Shown here piece by piece: positions 55,836-64,000 of a DNA stretch of 64,000 nt (position 1 is the stretch's first letter; every line of letters starts with the position of its first letter). The stretch comes from an uncultured bacterium (GTDB taxonomy: Bacteria; Armatimonadota; JACIXR01). The stretch covers positions 23,955 to 87,954 of the forward strand of contig CALITO010000016.1 in the NCBI GenBank assembly GCA_938041455.1, read 5' to 3'. The position numbers and the translations under genes are program-made. The notes beneath the pieces are model-generated. The model saw nothing but the letters and a program-made list of their open reading frames with translations, searched no databases and was not told where the DNA came from.

Positions 55836-57038
55836 TTGTTGAATAATTTAATTAATATGGAGGCTCCCAAAGAAAGGACGATTTTCAAAGGTGTAACTCG
55901 CAATGTATTCCTGCTGGGCATCGTAAGTCTCTTCAACGATGTTAGCAGTGAGATGGTTTATCCTTTGCTTGCGATTTTCCTCAGGGAGGTCCTTAGGGCA
56001 AGCACGGCTTTCATAGGGGTTATTGAAGGTATAGCGGAAACGACAGCGAGCGTCCTTCAAGTTTTCGCTGGCTGGCTATCGGATAGGTGGAAGATGCGCA
56101 AACCGCTCCTTGTGTTCGGATATTCCCTCGCCTCTTTCGCCCGTCCCCTTCTCAGCCTCACCCAGGCTCCCTGGCAAGTATTAGCCATCAGATTCGCTGA
56201 TAGATTTGGCAAGGGAATGAGAGGAGCTCCCCGAGATGCTATTATAGCTGATTCCACACCTGAAAATTTCAGAGGGCATGCTTTCGGCTTCCACAGGATG
56301 ATGGACAACCTGGGAGCAGCGATAGGCCCCTTATTAGCGACCTCTCTTGTTCTTTGGCTTGGGGAACGCTATCGGCTCATCTTCTTTCTTGCTTCTATCC
56401 CTGCTCTGCTCAGCCTTTTTGCCCTGGTCTTCGTGAAGGAAAAAAAGCCCCAAAGAGAGGAAGGCACACCTCCCGTGGAACTTACCCTTCGGCCCTTTGA
56501 CCATAGGTTCAAAGTCTTCCTCTTAATTGTCATTCTCTTTACTCTGGGAAACTCGAGCGATGCCTTCCTACTCTTAAGGGCTAAGGAAACCGGCGTCCAT
56601 CTCTCCCTCATCCCGCTACTTTGGTTTACTCTGGATATCACTCGGACAGTTTTCTCTATGCCTGCCGGGGTCGTCTCCGACAGAGTGGGTAGGAGATATG
56701 TGATAGTTTTAGGTTGGCTCATTTATGCCCTCACCTATTTCGGCTTCGCCCTCGCCGGGAAAGCAATCTATATATGGCTTCTTTTTATCCTTTATGGCTT
56801 TTACTATGCCCTCACCGAGGGAGTGGAGAGGGCTTTCGTGGCGGATTTAGTTCCCTCCCAACTTAGGGCCACCGCTTATGGAATCTATCGCTTCGCTATT
56901 GGTGTAGGAGCATTTCCTGCCAGCGTCCTCTTCGGCTTTCTCTGGCAATGGACAAAAGGGCCGTTTCTACCTTTCACCCTGGGCGCCAGCTTGGCTCTTC
57001 TCGCCAGCCTGCTCCTTCTGAGTTTGATAAGGGAATGA
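55836..57038 (+). CDS. MFS transporter
   Basis: About 400 residues, 12 transmembrane helices. The start is either TTG at 55836 (GATGAGG upstream) or ATG at 55857 (no site). Typical MFS loops are seen: QVFAGWLSDRWKMRKPLLVF after helix 2, and RFADRFGKGMRGAPRDAIIA, the mark of a subfamily of bacterial exporters or sugar-phosphate-type carriers. PAGVVSDRVGRRYVIV follows in the second half. The substrate is unknown. It follows the GH95-like gene by 16 nt and is probably co-transcribed, so a sugar product or related compound is possible. Confidence 0.88.
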   Translation: MLNNLINMEAPKERTIFKGVTRNVFLLGIVSLFNDVSSEMVYPLLAIFLREVLRASTAFIGVIEGIAETTASVLQVFAGWLSDRWKMRKPLLVFGYSLASFARPLLSLTQAPWQVLAIRFADRFGKGMRGAPRDAIIADSTPENFRGHAFGFHRMMDNLGAAIGPLLATSLVLWLGERYRLIFFLASIPALLSLFALVFVKEKKPQREEGTPPVELTLRPFDHRFKVFLLIVILFTLGNSSDAFLLLRAKETGVHLSLIPLLWFTLDITRTVFSMPAGVVSDRVGRRYVIVLGWLIYALTYFGFALAGKAIYIWLLFILYGFYYALTEGVERAFVADLVPSQLRATAYGIYRFAIGVGAFPASVLFGFLWQWTKGPFLPFTLGASLALLASLLLLSLIRE

Positions 57039-57040
57039 GG

Positions 57041-57721
57041 TTAAGAAGGACCCTTACCTCGTCTTCTCTTCCAGGAATAGTGAACCCACCAGACTATACC
57101 ACTTACAGGGACCCAAAGTATCCCGTATACAGCAATCCAGAGCAAGACATAGGAGAGATTACGGAGGATTAAGAGGGCACCTCGCCAAGCTCTTTGTATA
57201 ACATATCCAGGTCGCCATTTTTCTGCTGGTTGTGCTTCCGCTGCCTCCAGATTCCTCAAACGAGCCTGCAGGTCAAAATACTCCTCCGTAACATCTTCCC
57301 CTTGGACCCTCTCAAAGGTGACTCTCTCAGCTAATCTCCTGATATAGGCGAGTGCCTCCTCAAAATCCTTAGCAGGAACTCTTATGGTTATCTGTGCAGA
57401 GAGGCTCTCCTCTTCCCCATAAACATCCCTTGAAACCACCCAACCTCCCTTCCTTTCCGCGAAGCGAGAGATCGCTTCCACCGCTTCCCGAATGTTTCTC
57501 ACCACTATTTCAAGCTTTCCCGTTTTAATGAGTAGACGACTGGTGAGCTCTTCAGGAACCGCTCCCGCCGTTTGAACTTCTCCCATCCTCTCGGCTCCCA
57601 CACCTATAGGTGCCTTGCCCATCATAGGAGCCATCATTCCAGAGATTCCAGGTGCTACTATAATGCCCCTCTGTTTGGACATCAAGAAAAGTAAGGAAGC
57701 ACCCATCACAAAGATAATCAA
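57041..57721 (-). CDS. DUF4349 domain protein lacking the coiled-coil segment
   Basis: This 226-residue protein has an N-terminal hydrophobic segment, a DUF4349 body (SRLLIKTGKLEIVVRNIREA, RKGGWVVSRDVYGEE, ITIRVPAKDFEEALAYI, VQGEDVTEEYFDLQARLRNL) and a C-terminal membrane helix with a basic end. DUF4349 proteins normally carry a long helical hairpin after LRNLEA. Here LRNLEAAEAQPAEKWRPGY goes almost directly to the membrane segment, so about 60-90 residues appear to be missing. Function unknown. It overlaps the PAP2-like gene (ATGA). Confidence 0.75.
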   Translation of the reverse strand: MIIFVMGASLLFLMSKQRGIIVAPGISGMMAPMMGKAPIGVGAERMGEVQTAGAVPEELTSRLLIKTGKLEIVVRNIREAVEAISRFAERKGGWVVSRDVYGEEESLSAQITIRVPAKDFEEALAYIRRLAERVTFERVQGEDVTEEYFDLQARLRNLEAAEAQPAEKWRPGYVIQRAWRGALLILRNLSYVLLWIAVYGILWVPVSGIVWWVHYSWKRRRGKGPS

Positions 57722-58317
57722 AGGGAAAATCTCTTTAAAAAATGACAGGTGAGGTAGGTTACCAAGGAGGACATAATGATGCCCATCAGAATTTGCCAGA
57801 TGTTATGCTTGCGCAAATGTAAGCGTGCCCAGGAGAGGGGGAATAATGCGAGGAGGGAGGGAAGAGCAGGAGTTCCCCAAAAGAAGATGGCGGCGGTAAT
57901 CGGTCCCGCTAAACCAGCAAGGTGCATACTTATCTTCCAAAAATAAGTTATGAGTGTGCCTACAAGCGTCACAGTAGCATAGCAAGCCATCAATACACCT
58001 AACACATAGTTCAGAGGATAGGAGGGAAGATAAAGGAGAAGAAGAGTTCCCAGGGAATAAAGAAGAGTTAAAAGGATATAAGGCCCAAGCCTTTCCTTTC
58101 TTTCACTTATATCAGCATCGGATAACAACCCCGCTTTGAGAAATCCCATAACCACAATTCCCGGAGCAAGAGCAGAGAAGAAAATCGCAACCATTGTCCA
58201 AAGGACGCGTGCAATGGGTTTGCCCGGAGTCAGAAGAGAGGCAGAGAGAAAGAGATAAATTGCTACTGCTGAGGGATGAAGAAAGAGGGAAATGAAATGG
58301 GCAAGCTTCTCCTTCAT
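57718..58317 (-). CDS. PAP2-like membrane protein
   Basis: This 199-residue protein has about six transmembrane helices. KISMHLAGLAGPITA and WARLHLRKHNIWQILMG resemble the PSGH and SRxxxxxHxxxD motifs of membrane phosphatases of the PAP2 family. The first motif (KxxxxxxRP) may be DADISERKERLGPYIL, with Gly where Arg is usual. Activity is uncertain because the motifs are degenerate. It overlaps both neighbours by ATGA, forming an epimerase-PAP2-DUF4349 unit. Confidence 0.55.
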   Translation of the reverse strand: MKEKLAHFISLFLHPSAVAIYLFLSASLLTPGKPIARVLWTMVAIFFSALAPGIVVMGFLKAGLLSDADISERKERLGPYILLTLLYSLGTLLLLYLPSYPLNYVLGVLMACYATVTLVGTLITYFWKISMHLAGLAGPITAAIFFWGTPALPSLLALFPLSWARLHLRKHNIWQILMGIIMSSLVTYLTCHFLKRFSL

Positions 58318-59165
58318 CCTTCCCCTAACAAATCCTTCCAGGAGTAGCGAGGACGAAACCCCAAAATTTGTTTTGCCTTCTCATTGGAGATAAGGGAAGC
58401 TCTCCCCCTTAACCTTTCCCTATCTATCTTCTTCACTTGGGGATAATATCTTTCTATTAGCGTTAGAGATTCTTCCCTCGTGCCGTTGTCATTGGCGCAG
58501 ATGAACATCCTCTCGTGTTTCAAACCCTCAACTTCTACTGCCAACCTGAAAGCTCGGGCTGCGTCCCTCGCGTCTTCATAAACCCACAGGCTCTGCCACC
58601 ATTTATCAGGATCATCAACAAGGGAGCGGTAAGCATCCTTCAAATGAGGAAACCATACATAACAAATCCTCAAACAAACGGTCTCAATTCCTGTTCTCCG
58701 GGTATAGGAAGCGCATATCTCCTCCCCTATAAGCTTGCTCAGCCCATAGGGATCCTCGGGTTTCAGAGGATGACATTCATCAATGGGGAGATACTCCGGT
58801 ATCAAGGAAGGATTCGTTTTGAAGACGAACCCCAGGGTAGAATCTGAACTTGCCATAACAACCCTCTTGACTTTACATCTATTCGCCGCTTCCAATACAT
58901 TAAAAGTGCCCTGTGCATTAACGATGAAGACCTTCTCAGGTGGATCGGAGAGAGGATGGGGGATAGCAGCAAGGTGAATCACCGCATCTACACCCTTTAA
59001 AGCTTTTTCTAAATCAGAGATGCTCAACACATCCCCCCTTAGGAAACTAACATCTTTCTGGTGAGGCTCCTTTATATCAAAGACTATCACCCTATGTTCT
59101 TTTCTCATCTCGTCCACCGTATACCTCCCCAGGTTCCCGCTACCTCCTGTGATTAAGACATTCAT
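58314..59165 (-). CDS. NAD-dependent epimerase/dehydratase family protein
   Basis: The ATG at 59165 begins MNVLITGGSGNLGRYTVDEM, the NAD-binding glycine motif, 283 residues. AVIHLAAIPHPLSDPPEKVF, NVLEAANRCKVKRVVMASSD and PYGLSKLIGEEI (Tyr-X3-Lys) are classical SDR features. The closest pattern is the uronate dehydrogenase/epimerase branch, but the substrate cannot be fixed. It starts 11 nt after the GH50-like gene and is coupled to the PAP2-like gene. Confidence 0.85.
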   Translation of the reverse strand: MNVLITGGSGNLGRYTVDEMRKEHRVIVFDIKEPHQKDVSFLRGDVLSISDLEKALKGVDAVIHLAAIPHPLSDPPEKVFIVNAQGTFNVLEAANRCKVKRVVMASSDSTLGFVFKTNPSLIPEYLPIDECHPLKPEDPYGLSKLIGEEICASYTRRTGIETVCLRICYVWFPHLKDAYRSLVDDPDKWWQSLWVYEDARDAARAFRLAVEVEGLKHERMFICANDNGTREESLTLIERYYPQVKKIDRERLRGRASLISNEKAKQILGFRPRYSWKDLLGEG

Positions 59166-59176
59166 TTTTAGCCCTT

Positions 59177-62100
59177 CTATCTTGTCTCCACTTCTCCCAA
59201 TTCCCACCTCACATCCTCCCAACCCCTTAATTCATTTGCCAGTTCCTCATACCCCTTTTCTCCCAAGGCTCCGAAAATCAAGATATCCCCTCTTCCTTCC
59301 TTGAAAACTTCCCCAGGAGCGAGTACCTTTCCTATCTCTTTCCATATATCGGGATGTTCCCTTCCACCTTCGTCTTTCCAGAAGAGGAAGCGGAAATCGC
59401 TTCCCCCAGCAGGCATTGCACCATACCAAGCAGGAATACTTTTGTCTAACCAGCCTGCCCCGGGGAGGGCATCGTAATAGGCGGGAACTGTTTCCTCTTT
59501 CTCATGGATGTAACACCATCGTCTGGGAGCGCTATCTGGCTCATCGTTTCCAGCATCTCCCCCTATTTCCGAGAGGAGGTAGTGGAAGTAAGCACCCAAG
59601 GGGAGAGATTGGGAAGAGATGTTATCAATCCAAAGGAATTTTCCAATGAACCAGGGAACATCTGGATAGACTATCAAGCGATAGGCAACCCGATAACTAA
59701 GAGGGGCTATCTTCAGGGGGGCGAATTCTCCCCTCTCACCCACCTCAGTTATGATATCCTGTCCATCAAAGCGAGCGATTATATCTGCTATAACCTTGCT
59801 CCCCGATCTTTTGATTTCCACCTTCTCCAGTTTGTTGGGGGCAACCCAAAGGAGTTGAGGTAGGTCTTGCCTTATCAGAGCTTGGTATTTCCCCAACTTG
59901 ATATCTTTAATATATATAGCATCTAATAGGTCACCATCCTCCTCCTCCTTCACCAATTTCAATATCCCATTGTCTATCTCGAACTTATTACCCACCTGTG
60001 TTAGCTTTATTTCTTTTTCCTGAGCCGTAGTTTTGGCTGGGGTGGGATAGAGGAAAAGAAGAAGAGCAGATCGGGGTGCTACCTCCCCGATCGTAAAGTT
60101 AAGCTCGTTTAGGAAACGGTCGAATTGGGAGGGAAGAGAATTTCCTTCCACATCATACAGGGATATTTCCTCGTTTTGGGTTAATTGGAAGGGCAATCCA
60201 TTAAGGGGAATTGTCAGAGGGCGATTTTTCACAACCCTTTCTCCCAGGTTTATCACCATTAGAGGAACCCTCTTTTCACCCTCAGTCCACTTGGCTCCTC
60301 TGCGATAGAAGATCTTGCTTTCCTCCTCGATCTTGAGCCCACGCCAGTAAATTCTGACCACAACGAGATAAGCACCTGGTGAGGATGGTAATTCGTAATC
60401 TATCTTTGCTTGCCGGGCAAGGGAGATCTTCTTCACTTCCTCTCTTCCATTCACACTTACCCGTAGTTCGACCTCGTCCTTCGTTCCTTTGTTAGTCAAG
60501 ATTATCTTCCCCTCCCCTACATCTATTTTGGGGTAAGGAATTTGACCCGAATGAATTCGGTAGACCAAGGGGTTCAGCCTACTTGCGGTTTCCACAAGCA
60601 AGGTATAGGGTTCATCTTCCACATTCACCAGACCGTAGTTAGTATTTTCGGGAAAACCTTTTGAAATTCCCTCTTTTGGTTCGTCTACCCACATAAAGTA
60701 GTGAGAACCTACCATAAAAGGCAGACGGAAAAGCAAGTTCTGGAAGATGGAAAAAGCTTTAGCCCTTTCACTTTGCTCAGCAAACCTTTGCCCCGCCCCG
60801 TGAGTGCAAGGAAGCCCGCTGTCCAGAGCAGGAAAAGACCATTCTGTGAGCATAAATGGTTTGCGGGTCAGTTTATATTTTTTGGTGAGCATCTCCTCCA
60901 CATCCTTTATCTCCTCCTTCTTCAAATCCGCCCAAGGATACATATTTACTGAGATGACATCGCAGTATTTACCCGCAGCAACCCAAACGGGTTCTGGGGC
61001 ATCCCAGGCAAACCTGCATCCTAAAACGAGGTGATTGGGGTCTGCCGATTTAATTGCCTTCGTCGTTATCCTAAAATATCTATCGGCAATGATTCCCACA
61101 AACTCCATCTTGTCCTTTATTCCCTGTTCAGTATTTGCTTGCAGGGGCTCCTTCATAGCGTCTATTTCCCCAAAAGAGGAGAGCTTTACCCCCCAAGCCT
61201 TGTTAAAGGCTTGTAGATTATTTTTATATTTATCCCGCAGGAACTTGACTAAGGCAGATTTGGCACTATGTCCGGGGGGTAATTTGAAGATATCGTCAAC
61301 CAATCCCCACTCTTTTCCCGATTTGCCATACCACTCTAATTCGTTATCTATAAAGTAGCCAATCAACCAGGGGTCATCCTTATGGGGAGCACATCTTTCC
61401 CTTGCCTGTTTCATACAATATTCCTCAAATTTGGGATTGAAAACATTGGGAAAGCCCGTCCAATTTATAGGTTGGGTGATATAGTCCATACCAGCAAAAG
61501 TGGAGCCCAAAGCGGCGAACTCGGTATGTGCCAAGCCTTTATACCTGACCCCTCGGGAGGAATTGGCACCGAGGGATGTGAAGCCCCAATCGAGCAATCT
61601 CTTAGCAGCCGAATCCCCCCATTTCTCCTCGCTCCCGTATTTTTCCGAGATAAACTTGTTATAGGGGGCATAGCCCAGTTTCTCAGCCCAGTGCACATAG
61701 AAATTGCAATGGTCTGTGCCTACGGAGTAGAAGGAGTTGCCATTGGGGTCTATCAGCCACCAAACCCCCTTTATCTCCTTCGTGTAAAAGAAACCTTTCG
61801 CCTCTGCTCTTATCCCGCTCCATCCCCTTCCTTTATAAGGAGGATAAAAAGGTTCAGGTGGAGAATATTTCTCTTCCTTCAAGATGTTCACCTCCACATC
61901 GTCAAAAGAAGTGAAAAAACCGCTATTCGTCAAGCCTACCTTACCGAATTTCACTGCTTCATTACCGTCAAAGGTGTAAGCCCGCTTTCCGAGGACATTT
62001 CCCGCCATATCATATATCAATCCTTCAATTCTTTCCTCCGAAAGTCTTATCTCCAATCTATAGGCTTGATTATATTGCCAATCGAAATTGTCAAAACTTC

Positions 62101-62527
62101 CATCGCTGGTCATCCTCAACCTTCCTTGAGTGTTCCATTCCCCCTTCAACATTTGGGCAAGTTCAGCGAAATGTCTGCTCCCCATATCCTCGGGAGCCTC
62201 TACGAGAGCAAGGTGCCAGAAATGTTCTCTATCAAGATAGACAGCGATTCCTGCTATTTTCCAGCCCGCCACCCTTTTTCCACCTATAATCAGCGAGGCG
62301 GAAAGGACGAGTTCTCTACCATAGGGGGATTTATCTAATATCAAAGTTGACCTAGCCACATCATCGTTGACGATCGCTCCCTTCTCTACCCGCCAGTTAA
62401 TAGAGGAAGTCGCCCAAACAGGGGAAGCGTCGCTTCCCTCTTTATAGGAGGAGAAATCTTCCTTGAAGGTGAAAGCCCCTGCCAGGCTGAGAGGTAATAT
62501 AATGAGAAGGTTAAAAAGTTTCATCAA
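59177..62527 (-). CDS. Secreted GH50-like (agarase-type) glycoside hydrolase
   Basis: 1116 residues (TTG at 62527 or ATG at 62524; AGGAGG precedes both). A signal peptide (LFNLLIILPLSLAGAFT) is followed by a concanavalin-like domain (20-215) and a TIM barrel (235-660). Candidate catalytic acids are E396 in YFIDNELEWYG and E562 in MLTEWSFPALDSG. GVWWLIDPNGNSFYSVGTDH opens the barrel as in GH50/GH86 agarase-type enzymes. Two or three beta domains follow (660-1116). Agar is an unlikely substrate for this kind of organism; a galactan is possible. Last but not least in a minus-strand unit with the genes at 62616 and 62918. Confidence 0.75.
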   Translation of the reverse strand: MMKLFNLLIILPLSLAGAFTFKEDFSSYKEGSDASPVWATSSINWRVEKGAIVNDDVARSTLILDKSPYGRELVLSASLIIGGKRVAGWKIAGIAVYLDREHFWHLALVEAPEDMGSRHFAELAQMLKGEWNTQGRLRMTSDGSFDNFDWQYNQAYRLEIRLSEERIEGLIYDMAGNVLGKRAYTFDGNEAVKFGKVGLTNSGFFTSFDDVEVNILKEEKYSPPEPFYPPYKGRGWSGIRAEAKGFFYTKEIKGVWWLIDPNGNSFYSVGTDHCNFYVHWAEKLGYAPYNKFISEKYGSEEKWGDSAAKRLLDWGFTSLGANSSRGVRYKGLAHTEFAALGSTFAGMDYITQPINWTGFPNVFNPKFEEYCMKQARERCAPHKDDPWLIGYFIDNELEWYGKSGKEWGLVDDIFKLPPGHSAKSALVKFLRDKYKNNLQAFNKAWGVKLSSFGEIDAMKEPLQANTEQGIKDKMEFVGIIADRYFRITTKAIKSADPNHLVLGCRFAWDAPEPVWVAAGKYCDVISVNMYPWADLKKEEIKDVEEMLTKKYKLTRKPFMLTEWSFPALDSGLPCTHGAGQRFAEQSERAKAFSIFQNLLFRLPFMVGSHYFMWVDEPKEGISKGFPENTNYGLVNVEDEPYTLLVETASRLNPLVYRIHSGQIPYPKIDVGEGKIILTNKGTKDEVELRVSVNGREEVKKISLARQAKIDYELPSSPGAYLVVVRIYWRGLKIEEESKIFYRRGAKWTEGEKRVPLMVINLGERVVKNRPLTIPLNGLPFQLTQNEEISLYDVEGNSLPSQFDRFLNELNFTIGEVAPRSALLLFLYPTPAKTTAQEKEIKLTQVGNKFEIDNGILKLVKEEEDGDLLDAIYIKDIKLGKYQALIRQDLPQLLWVAPNKLEKVEIKRSGSKVIADIIARFDGQDIITEVGERGEFAPLKIAPLSYRVAYRLIVYPDVPWFIGKFLWIDNISSQSLPLGAYFHYLLSEIGGDAGNDEPDSAPRRWCYIHEKEETVPAYYDALPGAGWLDKSIPAWYGAMPAGGSDFRFLFWKDEGGREHPDIWKEIGKVLAPGEVFKEGRGDILIFGALGEKGYEELANELRGWEDVRWELGEVETR

Positions 62528-62615
62528 TTTTTAGCACCTCCTAAGCACTGCTAGGTAAATGAATAAATGTGATGGAGATCATAAAGTTTGCTTCCCACCG
62601 GTCATCTTTAAAGGC

Positions 62616-62885
62616 TTACCCTATCTTCGTTACAAGGAACTCCGCTGCCTCCTCATAAGCAAGGTAAACAGACAAAAGCCTTATCTCAAATACTCCATCT
62701 CCCGTATCATAATGGATGAACTCACCTAAATTGACCTCCGCATATTGATTCGCTCGCCCCACCGCCCCTACTGTCACCTTTGCACTATTGAGGGTGATGC
62801 CAGTTAGGGTTATCATAAAGGCTCCCCCCGCCACAATGGCGGTCGAGCCCTTAGCCACCCTTATCTTCTCTGATCTTGAGTTCAT
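62616..62885 (-). CDS. Small protein of unknown function
   Basis: This 89-residue protein has a good AAAGGAGAAAAAGAA site before the ATG. It has no signal peptide. Alternating Val/Thr/Ile residues (AIVAGGAFMITLTGITLNSA, EVNLGEFIHYDTGDGVFEIR) predict an all-beta fold. I do not recognise a family. It lies between two secreted enzyme genes, 32 nt after the one at 62918, and is probably co-transcribed with them. Confidence 0.6.
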   Translation of the reverse strand: MNSRSEKIRVAKGSTAIVAGGAFMITLTGITLNSAKVTVGAVGRANQYAEVNLGEFIHYDTGDGVFEIRLLSVYLAYEEAAEFLVTKIG

Positions 62886-62917
62886 TTCTTTTTCTCCTTT
62901 TGAGAAAATTTTATTAC

Positions 62918-63880
62918 CTATTTGTTTTCCTGTAAATATTTAGCTAACCATAAAGCGACAGGCTCGAGGTCAAAGGATGACCAACCCTCGGGATTACCGA
63001 TTTGGAAGAGGGTCACACCTATGATATACTTGTCTTTCCTTAACTCCTTATCAAACCACTTCAACCACTCCTGGAATTTGCGCTCGTCTCCCCTGGCTTG
63101 CCAACCATCTGTTTGAGGATTGCCCGCTTTGTCTATTCCTCCCTCAGTAAGAATCATCGGTAAATTGGCTAAGTCGGGATGCTTTTCTTTCAAGAAGTCA
63201 TAAAATAGACGATATCTCAGAGAATACCATTTCTCTACCTCGGGGTCTGTAGAATAGGCCAGGGAGTAAGAATGATAGCTCCAAGCTCCCTTATATTGCT
63301 TAGCAGCTTTTAAAGCTGGCAAAAAGGCTTCCAGTTTAGCCCGTAGCTCTTCAAGGGTTCCAGGGGGATTACCCACGGCGATGCTTCCTATACAAGGGCG
63401 AAAGCCTGCCCTGGATATGTGTAGCGCCAGTCTCTCCCAAAAGCGACCGAACCATCGTGCGGTTTCCACACTGTTCCAAGTGGGTGTTGTCTCCCCCTCG
63501 TTCGGCCCCTCCAAATAGTCTATCATCTTCCGCTCCTCGGGGCTAAGAGCATTCACCGCGGGTTCTAAAACCCTTCTCCAGAAATCATCAGCACACATTA
63601 TAGGGTCGTCTTCCAGGGAGTAGTGAACCTCGGGAGTTCTCTCCCAAACCCTCATAACGACCACTCCTTTGGGATATGAGGTTTTATAGTCTCTAATAGC
63701 TTTTCTCATATCTCCACTCGCCTGGGGATCAAGTGCCTTTATGACCCTTGGACCTGACGAGATTATCTTCTTAGCACCATCGGTATATCGCCCTATTAGA
63801 TGTATGCCGAGCTTGCTGTTGCTTAAGTGAGGAGAAAAGAACAATCCTATAAGAAAGGTAGAGAGGAGAGCAGTGAACAT
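62918..63880 (-). CDS. Secreted TIM-barrel glycoside hydrolase (clan GH-A type)
   Basis: ATG at 63880 after GGAGGTGTAAAACT, 320 residues with a signal peptide (LLSTFLIGLFFSPHLS). Single-domain barrel: KLGIHLIGRYTDGAKKI, VVVMRVWERT, IDYLEGPNEGET with acid/base E128, AWSYHSYSLAYS, and LPMILTEGGIDK with nucleophile E246. Order and spacing are those of clan GH-A (GH39/GH5-like), compact in size. The substrate is unknown. It is the first gene of a unit continuing with the 89-residue protein and the GH50-like enzyme. Confidence 0.72.
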   Translation of the reverse strand: MFTALLSTFLIGLFFSPHLSNSKLGIHLIGRYTDGAKKIISSGPRVIKALDPQASGDMRKAIRDYKTSYPKGVVVMRVWERTPEVHYSLEDDPIMCADDFWRRVLEPAVNALSPEERKMIDYLEGPNEGETTPTWNSVETARWFGRFWERLALHISRAGFRPCIGSIAVGNPPGTLEELRAKLEAFLPALKAAKQYKGAWSYHSYSLAYSTDPEVEKWYSLRYRLFYDFLKEKHPDLANLPMILTEGGIDKAGNPQTDGWQARGDERKFQEWLKWFDKELRKDKYIIGVTLFQIGNPEGWSSFDLEPVALWLAKYLQENK

Positions 63881-63904
63881 AGTTTTACACCTCCAAACAA
63901 CCAT

Positions 63905-63933
63905 ATTATACGATTATCGCTTTATCTTTCCAA
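63905..63933 (-). promoter_or_regulatory. Promoter of the GH-A/GH50-like unit
   Basis: On the minus strand there is TTGGAA (63933-63928), a 17-nt spacer and a consensus TATAAT (63910-63905), giving a leader of about 20 nt with the Shine-Dalgarno site. Confidence 0.6.
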
Positions 63934-64000
63934 GAGGAGATGTTAAATTTATTAAAATAGAGTTTTGTTGAATAATTCAAAGATGGTTTCTTTTCACTTT

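Noticed and set aside
55838..63975. Recurring TTTGTTGAATAA strings (also near 6122)
   Set aside because: They are AT-rich, lie in different contexts and strands, and do not line up with start sites; chance is the simplest explanation.

Overview
The window looks like chromosomal DNA from a thermophilic, polysaccharide-degrading bacterium of the Armatimonadota/Fervidibacteria type. This is an inference from gene content. The window has several H-X9-DG type II pseudopilins with the [10 protein letters not shown] signature, two polytopic DUF6785 membrane proteins, many large secreted TIM-barrel enzymes, AGA/AGG- and ATA-rich codon use, and moderate GC. I see no IS element, phage or CRISPR array.

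Layout. 1-307 is the start of dnaK (minus strand). 435-6058 is a minus-strand operon: LacI regulator, pseudopilin, DUF6785 membrane protein, secreted TIM-barrel enzyme. 6249-9960 holds a SRPBCC protein, a COG2509 flavoprotein, a DUF4139 protein and cutA. 9969-13656 is a housekeeping operon (tatD, DUF1844, nitroreductase, ACT/UPF0237, UPF0210, an odd pseudopilin-like protein). 13769-14097 carries four tRNAs (Val, Gly, Cys, Leu). 14101-19870 holds a B12 radical SAM protein, amrS, plsY, der, gmhB and a sugar-nucleotide epimerase. 20053-23592 has two pseudopilins (one without its leader), ThuA and a GAF-GGDEF protein. 23634-27314 is a giant DUF6259 protein, divergent from a PocR/AraC regulator that heads a long plus-strand carbohydrate operon (27388-40344). 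Next come a DUF4838 protein, a 1646-residue GH5 fusion, a TolB-like/DUF11 protein, alr, a flavin reductase and gyrB, tRNA-Thr, a DUF5703/GH95-like enzyme with an inserted LamG domain, an MFS transporter, a DUF4349/PAP2-like/epimerase operon, a GH50-like protein, a small orphan and a GH-A-type enzyme.

How the genes work together. Two loci share one plan: a local regulator (LacI, or PocR-AraC), an H-X9-DG pseudopilin, a DUF6785 multispanning protein and secreted TIM-barrel enzymes. I read these as parallel glycan-use cassettes, in which the DUF6785 protein may import the product and the pseudopilin may act in surface display or secretion. This repeated arrangement is the best candidate here for a poorly described system. 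Two of the four classical pseudopilin genes are damaged (leader deletion at 21761, frameshift near 28950), which suggests turnover within the family.

Gene expression shows a second theme. Several genes (tatD, der, gyrB, alr, the epimerase, the PocR-AraC gene) have a good -10 box 6-8 nt before the start codon and no Shine-Dalgarno site, so they are probably read from leaderless mRNAs. Most other genes have strong AAGGAGG sites. Many operon partners overlap by ATGA.
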